A DNA stretch of 35,949 nucleotides from Rhizobiaceae bacterium (GTDB taxonomy: Bacteria > Pseudomonadota > Alphaproteobacteria > Rhizobiales > Rhizobiaceae). The notes below the pieces were generated by a model that saw only the letters and a program-made list of their open reading frames with translations, made no database searches and had not been told where the DNA came from. The translations under genes were made by a program, and so were the position numbers. Each line of letters starts with the position of its first letter. Positions within the stretch are counted from its first letter, which is position 1. This document shows, in pieces, positions 1 to 7,775 of the stretch. The stretch spans positions 1 through 35,949 of the forward strand of contig JAHBYY010000047.1 of assembly GCA_019635715.1 (NCBI GenBank), in the 5' to 3' direction.

Positions 1-161
1 ATCAGGCCGGCGGCGTGCCATGTCGTGCCGGATGTGAGCTGCTTGCGCTCCAGAAGGACGATGTCGGTCCAGCCGAGTTTTGCCAGATGGTAGGCGACCG
101 AGCAGCCGGAGACGCCACCGCCGATGATGACGGCGCGGGCTTTTTTGGGGAGAGCGGTCAT
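1..161 (-). CDS. DAO/GcvT-family FAD-dependent oxidoreductase, N-terminal part (runs off the window)
   Basis: The first 53 residues of a minus-strand gene whose 3' part lies outside the window. It starts at the ATG at 161-159. The protein opens with a dinucleotide-binding fold ([20 protein letters not shown]) and a [11 protein letters not shown] motif; in dimethylglycine and sarcosine dehydrogenases the His of this motif carries the covalently bound FAD. It is close to the N-terminus of the complete protein at 2245-4698 and is therefore probably a paralogue that demethylates an N-methylated amine onto tetrahydrofolate. The C-terminal GcvT domain expected of the family cannot be seen. It lies 214 bp downstream of the aminotransferase gene, on the same strand, with an inverted repeat between them. 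Family assignment is firm; substrate is unknown. Confidence 0.85.
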   Translation of the reverse strand, partial: MTALPKKARAVIIGGGVSGCSVAYHLAKLGWTDIVLLERKQLTSGTTWHAAGL

Positions 162-189
162 GGGAGGTGCTCGCTTGTTGTGCCGACTA

Positions 190-362
190 CCCCCTCACCC
201 GCCCTCCGCTTCGCTCGGGCGACCTCTCCCCGTTGGGGAGAGGAGACCTTCGACGTCTCCGTTCCTGCTGCGAGCGCTCCAGGAGAGGGTTGCGAGGCCC
301 ACAAGCGACCTCTCCCCGTCGGGGAGAGGTCGCCCGAGCGAAGCGGAGGGCGGGTGAGGGGG
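190..362. repeat. Dispersed intergenic repeat, two inverted arms
   Basis: Two arms of about 54 bp (190-243 and 309-362) are inverse copies differing at about two bases. Each arm contains its own small palindrome (CCTCTCCCC, 2-3 nt loop, GGGGAGAGG) and the sequence CGCTTCGCTCGGGCGACC. The arms are separated by about 65 bp. The RNA could fold into a long hairpin on either strand. This type of G/C-rich palindrome is typical of multi-copy intergenic repeats in Mesorhizobium relatives. It fills the gap between the aminotransferase gene and the oxidoreductase at 1-161 and may end or attenuate transcription between them. Confidence 0.85.
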
Positions 363-375
363 AAAGTGTAAGGGA

Positions 376-1557
376 TCACGCGGCCTTCCTGCGATAGGCC
401 GAGGCGAAGCGGCGCAGGCGCTGGGCGGCGTCGGCGAGCACGGATTCCGGCTGCGTCAGCGCAATGCGGATGTGGCCCGCGGCTGCCTCGCCGAAGGACG
501 ATCCCGGCATGACGGCCACGCTTTCGGCGTCGAGCAGCGTCCACGCGAAGCGTTCGTCGTCGGGCTCGACGGCGCGCACATCCAGCATGACATACATGCC
601 GCCCTGCGAGCCGCGGACGATCAGATCGTTCATGCCGCTCAGGGCGGCGAGGAAGCTGTCGCGGCGGGCCGTGTAGAGCGCGGCGATCTGTTCGACGCCG
701 TAGTCGTTCTCCAGCGCCTCGATGGCGGCACGGGAAACGAAGTCGGTGAGGCCGTAGGTGGTCACGAGGTTGAGGCTGATCAGCAGGGTGATCATCTCTG
801 CCGGTCCGGTCAGCCAGCCGATCCGCCAGCCGGTCATGCCGTGGCTCTTCGACATCGAATTGATGACCAGCGTCCGCTCGGCCATGCCCGGCAGGGCGCG
901 CGGCGAAAGGTGTCCGCCGCCGCCGAGGGTCCAATAGACCTCGTCGGACAGCAGCCACAGATCGTGCTCGCGGCAGATCTCGGCGATGACCTCGATGGAG
1001 CGGCGCGAATAGATCGCGCCGGTGGGGTTGTTCGGCGTGTTGATCAGGATGGCGCGGGTGTTGGGCCGCAGCGCAGCGAGGATGGAAGGGCCATCCGGCT
1101 GGAAGCCGGTTTCGGCCCGCGTCTCGACCACGGTGAATTCGGCGCCCGCGGCGCGGAACGTCCCCGGATAGGTGGCGTAGTAGGGTGCAACGACGATGGC
1201 GTGATCGCCTGCGTCGAGCGTCGCCTGCACCGCGGCATAGAGCGCCGCCTGCCCGCCGGGCGCGGCGATGATCTCGTCCGCGGTCGTGGGAACTCCTGTG
1301 GAGCGGCTCGACACCTTGGCCATCGCGGCCCGCAGCGCCGGCAGGCCGGGAAGCTGCGTATAATGATGATGACCGGCCCGCAGTGCCTCGACACAGGCCT
1401 CGACCGTCTCGCCGGGCGTGTCGAAATCATGGTCGCCGACCGACAGCATGATGATCGGCTGGCCCGCCAGCCTGCGCTGCCAGGCCTCGAAATGGACTTC
1501 CCAGCCGTCCTTGCCGCCGGGCACGATGCCGGCGATGCGCGATGATGGTCTCGGCAC
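376..1557 (-). CDS. Class I/II PLP-dependent aminotransferase
   Basis: A 393-residue fold-type I aminotransferase, the usual length for the aspartate aminotransferase superfamily. Visible landmarks are the NTPNNPTG loop (173-180), the cofactor-binding Asp205 and Tyr208 in SDEVYW, and SMSKSHGMTGWRIGW (234-248) with the Schiff-base Lys237 and Arg245. The start is a GTG at 1557-1555, one base after the stop of the HAD gene, so the two genes are probably translationally coupled. It sits at the end of a regulator/oxidoreductase/phosphatase/aminotransferase operon, so it probably handles an amino acid released by the DAO-GcvT enzyme or a related amine. The keto-acid partner and substrate cannot be read from the sequence. 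Confidence 0.92.
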   Translation of the reverse strand: MPRPSSRIAGIVPGGKDGWEVHFEAWQRRLAGQPIIMLSVGDHDFDTPGETVEACVEALRAGHHHYTQLPGLPALRAAMAKVSSRSTGVPTTADEIIAAPGGQAALYAAVQATLDAGDHAIVVAPYYATYPGTFRAAGAEFTVVETRAETGFQPDGPSILAALRPNTRAILINTPNNPTGAIYSRRSIEVIAEICREHDLWLLSDEVYWTLGGGGHLSPRALPGMAERTLVINSMSKSHGMTGWRIGWLTGPAEMITLLISLNLVTTYGLTDFVSRAAIEALENDYGVEQIAALYTARRDSFLAALSGMNDLIVRGSQGGMYVMLDVRAVEPDDERFAWTLLDAESVAVMPGSSFGEAAAGHIRIALTQPESVLADAAQRLRRFASAYRRKAA

Positions 1558-1558
1558 G

Positions 1559-2245
1559 TCAGGCCTCCTCTGCGACGGTTCGGGGGGTGCCGGAAAGGAT
1601 GATCCGGCGCATGGCGTCGCTGCCGACCGTCAACCCGTCATAGCCGGACACCTTCGGATGGGATGTCGCCATCGGATGGCTGTGGAAAGCCGAGATGACG
1701 AGAACCGGCATGCCGGCGGCCTCGGCTGCGCGGATGCCGGCCGGCGAATCCTCGAAGACGAGGCAGTTCCGGGGTCGTGCGCCGAGGCGCTCGGCCGCGA
1801 GCAGGAAACAGTCCGGCGCGGGCTTGCCGTTGGTGACGTCGTCGCCGGCGACCATCATCGGCGGCAGCGGCAGGCCTGCCGCCTCGATGCGGCGGATCGC
1901 CAGGGCGCGCGGCGCCGAGGTGACGATCGCCCAGCGGTCGGCGGGCAAAGCTGCCAGGAAGTCGGCTGCGCCGGCGATCGGCTCGATGCCTTCGACGTCG
2001 TCCATCTCGGCCTGCGTCAGCCAGTCGACCTCGGCCTGGAGATCGATGCCGGGAAGGTCGAGGGCGCGGATGGTCTCGCTGGCGCGGACGCCGTGGATGG
2101 TGGGCAGGAAGCTGGGCACGTCGAGGCCGTGGCGTGTCGCCCAGGTCGCCCAGGCGCGCTCGGCCGCGGCGATGGAACTGAGGATCGTGCCGTCCATGTC
2201 GAACAGGAAGGCATCGAAGGAATGGTCGGGGAAAGGCGAAGTCAT
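1559..2245 (-). CDS. HAD-superfamily phosphatase (subfamily IA, phosphoglycolate/sugar-phosphatase-like)
   Basis: A 228-residue HAD hydrolase with all four motifs: FDMDGT (Asp16 nucleophile, Asp18), TSAP (Thr109-Ser110), Lys141 in NGKPAPD, and VFEDSPAG (Glu165-Asp166). A helical cap lies between motifs I and II, as in phosphoglycolate, beta-phosphoglucomutase and 2-deoxyglucose-6-phosphate enzymes. The ATG at 2245-2243 was chosen because it overlaps the stop of the upstream oxidoreductase gene by one base (TGATG), a typical coupling signal. A longer frame reaching 2278 would overlap that gene by 34 bp. The role in an amine-degrading operon is unclear: it could be metabolite repair or removal of a phosphorylated side product. 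Substrate unknown. Confidence 0.88.
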   Translation of the reverse strand: MTSPFPDHSFDAFLFDMDGTILSSIAAAERAWATWATRHGLDVPSFLPTIHGVRASETIRALDLPGIDLQAEVDWLTQAEMDDVEGIEPIAGAADFLAALPADRWAIVTSAPRALAIRRIEAAGLPLPPMMVAGDDVTNGKPAPDCFLLAAERLGARPRNCLVFEDSPAGIRAAEAAGMPVLVISAFHSHPMATSHPKVSGYDGLTVGSDAMRRIILSGTPRTVAEEA

Positions 2246-4698
2246 CAGGCTCTCAATCTTGCGTTCTCGGGATCCCACAGGGGCTGGTCGGGTTGCACCG
2301 TTGCGGCGAAGGGCTCGCCGAAGATCTCGACCTCCACCCTGGTGCCGGGCACGGCGAGGTCGGCGCGCAGCATGCCGAGCGCGATGGAGCGGTCAACCCG
2401 GTGCCCCCAGCCTCCAGACAGCGTCTCGCCGACGATCCGGCCGTCATGACACAGCGTCGACATATAGGGTGCGTCGCAGGCGCCGGGTGCGTCGAGGACG
2501 AGCGTGACGAAGCGCTTCTTCACGCCTTGCTGCCTTTCGTTCTGGAGCGCCGCCTTGCCGGCGAAATCGGGCTTTTCCCACTTCACGAAGCGGTCGAGGC
2601 CGCCCTGCAGGATCGTATAGTCGGTGGACAGATCCTGCTTCCAGGCACGGTAGCTCTTTTCCAGCCGCAGCGAATCCAGAGCGAACATGCCGAACGGTTT
2701 TAGCCCGTGCTTCTGGCCGGCTTCCCAGACCGCGTCGAAGATGGTCGCAGTATCCTCGATCTTCGAATGGATTTCCCAGCCGAGTTCGCCGGCGAAGGAG
2801 ACGCGGACCAGTTGCAGCCAGCGCCCGGCAATCCGGCAGGATTGGTGGGTCAGCCATGGCTGGGACAGGTCGGCGTCGGTCACGTCGGCAAGGATTTCAC
2901 GCGACTTGGGGCCGGACAGGATCTGGCAGGCGAAGGCGTCGGTGACGTCGTCGAGGGTCATTTCATGGGTTTGCGGGAGGTGGTTCGAAAGCCACTCGAA
3001 GTCGTGGCTCTGAGCGACGGCGGCGGTGATCAGGAAGAAAAAATCCTCGTCGAGCGCCATGATCGACATTTCGGTGACGATGCGGCCGTTGTCGTCGGCG
3101 AAATAGCCGAGGCCGATGCGGCCGGGCTTCGGCACCACGCCGGTGATCTGCCTCGACAGCCAGTCGCGGGCGCCCGGCCCCTTCAGCCGGAAGCGCGAGA
3201 AGCCGGGAAGGTCGAGAATGCCGGCTGCGTCGCGCACGGCAAGGCATTCTTCGCGCACACGCTTCTGCCACGGTCCGTCGCGGTCATAGGTCTGGGTGGC
3301 GTTCTCGGATGTGTCGTCGCCCGGCCTGGCGTACCAGGTGGCGCGCTCCCAGCCATTGTAGGCGTTGAACTCAGCGCCCAGCGCGGCGATGCGGTCATGG
3401 ATCGGCGACAGCTTCCGGTTCCGGCCGGCCGGCCAGGCATGGCGCGGGAAATGGACGGCATATTCGTGGCCGTAGATCTCCATGCCCTTGGCGACGGCGT
3501 AGTCCTTGTCAGCCGCGAACTTCGTGAAGCGGCGCGGGTCGCACGACCACATGTCCCACTCGGTCGCGCCCTCGGTGACCCATTCGGCCAGCACCTTGCC
3601 GGCACCGCCGGCCTGGGCGATGCCGAAAGTGAAGACGCAGGCCTCGAAGGCGTTGGGCACACCGGGCATCGGGCCGATCAGCGGGTTGCCGTCCGGCGCA
3701 TAGGGGATGGGGCCGTTGATGATTTTCGACAGGCCGGCGGTGCCGAGGATCGGCACGCGGCGGACGGCGTCGTCGAGATACCATTCGAGGCGTTCCAGGT
3801 CGTCCGGGTAGAGCTGGAACGAGAAGTCGTCGGGCATCGGATCGTCCGGCGTCGCCCAATGGGCACGGCAGTTGCGTTCGTAGGGTCCGAGGTTCATGCC
3901 GAACTTCTCCTGGCGCAAATACCAGGAGGTGTCGACGTCGCGCAGCAACGGCAGCTTGTGTCCGGCCTCCTTCGTCCAGGCGGCGAGTTCGGGGATTTCC
4001 TCGAACAGGATGTACTGGTGGCTCATCACCATCATCGGCACGTCGCGGCCGAACAGCTTTCCGACCTCGGCCGCGCGATAGCCGGCGGCGTTGACGATGT
4101 ATTCGCAGCGGACCTCACCCTGCGGCGTCGAGACGACCCATTCGCCATTGTCGCGTCGCGCCGCGGTGACCGGGCAGAAGCGGACGATGGTCTGGCCCAT
4201 GTCGCGGGCGCCCTTGGCCAGCGCCTGGGTGAGTTGTGCCGGGTCGATGTCGCCGTCGTTCGGGTCGTAGAGCGCGCCCACGAGGTCGTGGCTCTCGATG
4301 AACGGATAGCGCGCCCTGATCTCGTCGGGCCCGATGACATCGATATCCATGCCCTGATAGCGGCCCATGCCCCTGGCGCGCTGGAACTCGCGCATCCGCT
4401 CGCGTCCGTGGGCGAGCCGCAACGAGCCGGTGACATGGTAGTTCATCGGATAGCCGACCTCGGCGGCGAGTCGGCGATAGAGCTCGGCCGAATAGCGCTG
4501 CATGTTCATCAGCGACCAGGACGAGGAGAAGGTCGGCACGTTGCCGGCGGCGTGCCAGGTGGAGCCGGAGGTCAGCTCGTTCTTCTCCAGCAGGACGCAG
4601 TCGGTCCATCCGGCCTTGGCGAGATGGTAGAGCGCGGAGACGCCGACGGCTCCGCCGCCGATGATCACCACGCGGGCATGGGAAGGCAGGTCAGGCAT
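2245..4698 (-). CDS. DAO-GcvT FAD-dependent oxidoreductase (dimethylglycine/sarcosine dehydrogenase-like)
   Basis: An 817-residue fusion. The N-terminal half is a D-amino-acid-oxidase-type flavin domain (Rossmann motif VVIIGGGAVGVSALYHLAKAG near the start; TSGSTWHAAG with the presumed covalent-FAD His). The C-terminal half from about residue 430 is a GcvT/aminomethyltransferase domain that binds tetrahydrofolate. This family oxidises N-methyl groups of dimethylglycine, sarcosine or similar amines and captures the formaldehyde unit as 5,10-methylene-THF. The start at 4698 (MPDLPSHARVV) was preferred over an upstream one at 4803 because the extra 35 residues would be translated from the palindromic repeat. 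It is the first structural gene after the XRE-cupin regulator and is coupled to the HAD gene. The exact amine is not determinable. Confidence 0.93.
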   Translation of the reverse strand: MPDLPSHARVVIIGGGAVGVSALYHLAKAGWTDCVLLEKNELTSGSTWHAAGNVPTFSSSWSLMNMQRYSAELYRRLAAEVGYPMNYHVTGSLRLAHGRERMREFQRARGMGRYQGMDIDVIGPDEIRARYPFIESHDLVGALYDPNDGDIDPAQLTQALAKGARDMGQTIVRFCPVTAARRDNGEWVVSTPQGEVRCEYIVNAAGYRAAEVGKLFGRDVPMMVMSHQYILFEEIPELAAWTKEAGHKLPLLRDVDTSWYLRQEKFGMNLGPYERNCRAHWATPDDPMPDDFSFQLYPDDLERLEWYLDDAVRRVPILGTAGLSKIINGPIPYAPDGNPLIGPMPGVPNAFEACVFTFGIAQAGGAGKVLAEWVTEGATEWDMWSCDPRRFTKFAADKDYAVAKGMEIYGHEYAVHFPRHAWPAGRNRKLSPIHDRIAALGAEFNAYNGWERATWYARPGDDTSENATQTYDRDGPWQKRVREECLAVRDAAGILDLPGFSRFRLKGPGARDWLSRQITGVVPKPGRIGLGYFADDNGRIVTEMSIMALDEDFFFLITAAVAQSHDFEWLSNHLPQTHEMTLDDVTDAFACQILSGPKSREILADVTDADLSQPWLTHQSCRIAGRWLQLVRVSFAGELGWEIHSKIEDTATIFDAVWEAGQKHGLKPFGMFALDSLRLEKSYRAWKQDLSTDYTILQGGLDRFVKWEKPDFAGKAALQNERQQGVKKRFVTLVLDAPGACDAPYMSTLCHDGRIVGETLSGGWGHRVDRSIALGMLRADLAVPGTRVEVEIFGEPFAATVQPDQPLWDPENARLRA

Positions 4699-4731
4699 CG
4701 TAGGGCTCCCGAGACGTGGCCGAGGCACCCG

Positions 4732-4877
4732 CCTCTGGCCTGCCGGCCATCTCCCCCTCAAGGGGGGAGATCGGCTCGTAGCTTGGGTTTCGCCAACCGC
4801 CAAGATTGACGGTGGGGCGGCGAGAACGACGCTGCTGATCTCCCCCCTTGAGGGGGAGATGGCCGGCAGGCCAGAGG
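4732..4877. repeat. Intergenic repeat with perfect 41-bp inverted arms
   Basis: Arms at 4732-4772 and 4837-4877 are perfect reverse complements over 41 bp and are separated by 64 bp. Each arm carries a smaller dyad (CTCCCCCTCAAGGGGGGAG). The family differs in sequence from the repeat at 190-362. It lies between the XRE-cupin regulator and the first enzyme gene of the same strand and could form a strong RNA hairpin that reduces read-through. Confidence 0.88.
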
Positions 4878-4902
4878 GGGGTGAAAGGAACAGGCATCGT
4901 TC

Positions 4903-5502
4903 TCAATACACCGGCGGCGACACGACCCAGATGACGACCGCCGGCACGCTGCCGGGATTGCGCCAGCGATAGGCGCGGTCGCGGAAGCGAAAGCTGTCGC
5001 CTTCGCCGAGGCTGTGCCAGACGCCGCCGATCTCGATGTCGAAAAGCCCGGAGACGACATAGCCGGCGTCCTCGGTGTCGCGCTGCGCGACGACGGACAG
5101 GGCGGCGCCCGGCGCGAATTCCGAGCGGATCAGCTCGAAGCTGCCGCCGAGGTCGGGCGAAAGCAGCTCCTCGACGAGACCCGATTCGTGGGTGCCGAGA
5201 ACCCGGCGCCTGCCGGCGCGGACCACCACGCCGCGCTCCTCGTCGCGCGGCACGTCGTGGGCGAAGAACAGGCTGAGCGGCACGCCGAAGAGCTCGGCCA
5301 GGGCCCGGAGGTCGGCATGAGCCGGCAGGGAAAGCCCGCGCTCGACCTGGCTCAGCCAACCGACCGAACGGCCCAGCTCGCCTGCCGCCTGCGACAAGGT
5401 CAGCGCCCGCGCCTTGCGCAGGGCGCGGATGTCGCGCGCCAGCATGGCGGCCGGCGACCGGTCCGTCGCATCGGGTTCCTCGACATTGGCGGCAAGGTTC
5501 AT
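4903..5502 (-). CDS. XRE-family transcriptional regulator with C-terminal cupin sensor domain
   Basis: A 199-residue regulator with a lambda-repressor-type HTH at about 23-77 (LTLSQAAGELGRSVGWLSQVERG) and a cupin_2 fold at about 125-199 (AGYVVSGLFDIEIGGVWHSLGEGDSFRF). Such HTH-cupin proteins usually sense a small metabolite of the pathway they control. The ATG at 5502 was chosen because a GAGGG Shine-Dalgarno sequence lies 7 nt upstream; an earlier ATG at 5532 has none. The gene precedes the DAO-GcvT/HAD/aminotransferase genes on the same strand and is divergent from a nitroreductase. A palindrome covers its start codon, so autorepression is likely. The ligand is unknown; an amine or amino acid is the simplest guess. 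Confidence 0.9.
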   Translation of the reverse strand: MNLAANVEEPDATDRSPAAMLARDIRALRKARALTLSQAAGELGRSVGWLSQVERGLSLPAHADLRALAELFGVPLSLFFAHDVPRDEERGVVVRAGRRRVLGTHESGLVEELLSPDLGGSFELIRSEFAPGAALSVVAQRDTEDAGYVVSGLFDIEIGGVWHSLGEGDSFRFRDRAYRWRNPGSVPAVVIWVVSPPVY

Positions 5503-5563
5503 GAAAATTCCCTCACAAATTTCATTGACCATGGGTGCGTGAAATCTGCAACGAATTTTTCAT
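5501..5563. promoter_or_regulatory. Pair of operator-like palindromes in the divergent promoter region
   Basis: Two 25-bp imperfect palindromes share the half-sites TGAAA and TTTCAT: 5501-5525, which overlaps the regulator start codon, and 5539-5563. Their centres are 38 bp apart. Two equal-length matching dyads between a HTH regulator and a divergent gene are the usual layout for an autoregulated switch, so the XRE-cupin protein is the likely binder. The dyads are seen directly; the binding is inferred. Confidence 0.6.
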
Positions 5564-5667
5564 GGTCCAGCGGCGGGCTTGCATCGGAGCACGACCTTGT
5601 GCAAACGCTGCTTCTATTGGACGGCGGAGGGACGTCCGACCCGTAACCCGGACCGGAACCAACACCC

Positions 5668-6375
5668 ATGCTGGCACCCGAAACGACGCCGCAGGATTCG
5701 GATGCGCGGGCCGTCGACGCCGCGATCAGGTCGCGGCGCTCGGTGCGTGCCTTCCTGCCGACACCCGTCGACGAGACGACGATCCGCGACATCCTCGCGA
5801 TCGCGGCCCGCGCGCCTTCCGGCACCAACATGCAGCCCTGGCGGGTCTATGTGCTGACCGGGCAGGCCAAGTCGCAGATCGCGGATGCGATCCTGAATTC
5901 CGGGATCCGCGCCGAGAAGGCGAACTGGGACGAATACAAATACTATCCCGACCAGTTCTTCGAACCCTACCAGTCGCGGCGCCGCAAGGTCGGCTTCGAC
6001 CTCTACGGCCATCTCGGCATCCAGCGGCGCGAGGTGGAGCGCATGCGCGCCCAGCACGACCGCAACTTCACCTTCTTCGACGCGCCGGTCGGCATGATCT
6101 TCACCATCGACCGGCGGCTCAACATGGGCTCCTGGGTCGATTACGGCATGTTCCTGGAGAACATCATGATCGCTGCGCGGGGCAGGGGGCTTCATACCTG
6201 CCCGCAGGCCGCCTTCGCCCCCTATCACAATCAGATCCGTCCGATCCTCGGCATCACGCCGGAGGAGATGGTGGTCTGCGGCATGGCGCTCGGCCACGAG
6301 GACACGTCAAAGCCGGAAAACGATTTGAGGACCGAACGCGCGCCGCTGGAAGAGTGGGTGACGTTCGTGGGGTGA
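5668..6375 (+). CDS. Nitroreductase-family flavoprotein
   Basis: A 235-residue FMN-dependent nitroreductase-fold protein. The FMN phosphate-binding motif RSRRSVRAF (21-29), the PSGTNMQPWRVYVL stretch (50-63) and a GMALGHED-type C-terminal segment are visible. Family members reduce nitro, quinone, enone or halogenated substrates with NAD(P)H. It is not BluB-like: the region after RRSVR and the PSGTNMQPW loop fit the NfsB/NfnB branch better. The gene is transcribed away from the XRE-cupin regulator, with the paired operators between them, so it is probably co-regulated with the amine operon. It ends 54 bp from the convergent antitoxin gene. Physiological substrate unknown. Confidence 0.9.
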   Translation: MLAPETTPQDSDARAVDAAIRSRRSVRAFLPTPVDETTIRDILAIAARAPSGTNMQPWRVYVLTGQAKSQIADAILNSGIRAEKANWDEYKYYPDQFFEPYQSRRRKVGFDLYGHLGIQRREVERMRAQHDRNFTFFDAPVGMIFTIDRRLNMGSWVDYGMFLENIMIAARGRGLHTCPQAAFAPYHNQIRPILGITPEEMVVCGMALGHEDTSKPENDLRTERAPLEEWVTFVG

Positions 6376-6429
6376 GCTATTTCGCCCCCAAGCGACGGTC
6401 GCTGGCGCCGTCGTCCTCGCCAGCGCCTT

Positions 6430-6828
6430 CTACGATGTCCTGCGTTCGCGGGAAGACTCGAGGCGATAGGGCTTGATCAGGATATCGGCCGGGATTCGCC
6501 ATTGCCGTGACAGCCTATGCGCTGCGTCCATGGTAAGCGGCCGGCGATAGTTGAGGATTTCGGAGGCACGCGAGCGCGAGCCGAGCAGGGCGGCGAGATC
6601 GGCCTGCGTCCTGCCGGTCATCTCCATGAAGGCAAGGATCGCCGGAACGGGGGCAAGATCCTGGATCGGATATTGCGCGTTCTCATAGGCCTCAGCCAGG
6701 GTCGAGAGCACGTCGAAGCGATCGGCCTCGTGCGACCCGACCTCCGGCGGATTGTCGAAATAGCGTCCGATCTCGGCCAGCGCCCAGTCGTAGTCCTCTT
6801 CGGTCCTCAGGGGGCGGATGTTTTCCAC
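6430..6828 (-). CDS. higA: HigA-type antitoxin
   Basis: A 132-residue protein with an acidic N-terminal toxin-binding half and a C-terminal HTH at about 74-99 (TQADLAALLGSRSRASEILN). This is the domain order and length of proteobacterial HigA antitoxins, which bind the toxin and repress the operon. The start is a GTG sharing one base with the toxin stop (TAGTG), so translation of the antitoxin is coupled to that of the toxin. The toxin-first order is the hallmark of higBA modules. Confidence 0.9.
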   Translation of the reverse strand: MENIRPLRTEEDYDWALAEIGRYFDNPPEVGSHEADRFDVLSTLAEAYENAQYPIQDLAPVPAILAFMEMTGRTQADLAALLGSRSRASEILNYRRPLTMDAAHRLSRQWRIPADILIKPYRLESSRERRTS

Positions 6829-7124
6829 TATACGGTCTCCGGATCGATCCGATCATATTCGGCGTGGGTGCCGACGAATTTGATCAGGACGCGCCTGAAC
6901 GGGTAGGCGACGTGGACGATGAGGCGATACCGGTTGCCGGCGATGTCGAAAATGACGCGGTTGTCGCCCACCAAATCGACGCTGGTACCGAACATCGCCT
7001 TCACGTCGGCGGGACCGTTCCATCGCGCCCTGCTGACGACCATGTACCAGGCGGTCAGCGGTCCCTCCGCCTGATTGTGCCTTTCCCAGAACGCCTTCAG
7101 GGTCCGCCTGGCAATGATCTGCAT
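6828..7124 (-). CDS. higB: HigB-type mRNA interferase toxin
   Basis: A 98-residue basic protein of the HigB/RelE-like superfamily (HigB_toxin branch). Typical features are an N-terminal MQIIARRTLKAFWERH helix, the DLVGDNRVIFDIAGNRYRL beta-strand pair and the C-terminal VLIKFVGTHAEYDRID segment. Toxins of this family cut mRNA on the ribosome. It is full length with no frameshift, and its antitoxin overlaps by one base, so the module appears intact. It lies between a nitroreductase and the sox operon without a functional link to either. Confidence 0.92.
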   Translation of the reverse strand: MQIIARRTLKAFWERHNQAEGPLTAWYMVVSRARWNGPADVKAMFGTSVDLVGDNRVIFDIAGNRYRLIVHVAYPFRRVLIKFVGTHAEYDRIDPETV

Positions 7125-7129
7125 TGTCC

Positions 7130-7158
7130 AGAATAGCGCGTTCCCGTTTTGGGAACAA
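7130..7158 (-). promoter_or_regulatory. higBA promoter with operator in the spacer; probably leaderless
   Basis: On the minus strand a TTGTTC -35 box (7158-7153) and a TATTCT -10 box (7135-7130) are separated by exactly 17 bp. A perfect dyad GTTCCC-N5-GGGAAC (7156-7140) fills the spacer and overlaps the -35. This is a natural position for HigA to block RNA polymerase. Only 5 bp separate the -10 box from the ATG at 7124, so the transcript should begin at or next to the start codon. Confidence 0.65.
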
Positions 7159-7187
7159 GGGTGGCGCGTCGAGTTGCGTAACCGCAG

Positions 7188-7775
7188 CTATCGCACCTCG
7201 TAGCCGACTTCCTCGCAGGCATGGCCGAGCGCCGTCCAGAAAGCCCGCGCATAAGAGCGGTAGATGTAGAGGTCGAACGCGTCGGGCGCGGTGCGCTGGA
7301 TGAGCGCGAAGATGTCGTGGTGGCCGGTCGAGACCGCCTTGCCGACCGGGAAGACCGGCAACGAAAAGTCGACGGCGAAGAACTTTGCCAGCACCCACTC
7401 GGCCTTGGGACCGGCAAGCCGGAGCGCCGTGCGTCCGTGCGACAGATCCGTTACGGTTCCGAGGCTTGCGGGGATCGCCTCAGACAGCGACTCCGCCAGT
7501 CCCTCGGCCTCGTCGACGACCAGGAATTTTCCGGGCGCGAAACCGAAAGCGGCCTTTGTCTCGGTGCTGACGCCACCGCCCGGAATATCGGGAAGCGAGA
7601 GCCCGGTATGGCCGTCAATCGCCGCGAGCATTCCCGCCGTCTCGCCGGGCCAGGCGGCAAGCTGGACGATTGAGCCCGGCTGGGTCTCCGACATGACGAC
7701 ACCGATACCGGCCGAAAGATCGCCATGCGGGCCGGGGCGCCAGACCGGCGCGAGCGGGGACAGCATCTCAACCAT
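7188..7775 (-). CDS. soxG: Sarcosine oxidase gamma subunit
   Basis: A 195-residue protein matching heterotetrameric sarcosine oxidase gamma subunits, which have a YgfZ/GcvT-like fold and help hold the alpha-beta complex together. Visible family features are a central FLVVDEAEGLAESL segment, the DLSHGRTALRLAGP stretch and the C-terminal FDLYIYRSYARAFWTAL motif. The ATG at 7775 overlaps the soxA stop by 8 bp (ATGGTTGA), which fixes the start; a frame open further upstream lies wholly inside soxA. It is the last gene of soxBDAG. Confidence 0.92.
   Translation of the reverse strand: MVEMLSPLAPVWRPGPHGDLSAGIGVVMSETQPGSIVQLAAWPGETAGMLAAIDGHTGLSLPDIPGGGVSTETKAAFGFAPGKFLVVDEAEGLAESLSEAIPASLGTVTDLSHGRTALRLAGPKAEWVLAKFFAVDFSLPVFPVGKAVSTGHHDIFALIQRTAPDAFDLYIYRSYARAFWTALGHACEEVGYEVR

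Noticed and set aside
2245-4803. Upstream start for the DAO-GcvT gene at 4803
   Set aside because: The extra 35 residues would come from the palindromic repeat and precede the conserved flavin-binding N-terminus.
5668-6375. Nitroreductase-family protein as BluB (dimethylbenzimidazole synthase), given the corrinoid genes nearby
   Set aside because: The conserved loops fit NfsB/NfnB-type proteins, and the gene is linked to the XRE-cupin regulator rather than to the corrinoid genes 28 kb away.
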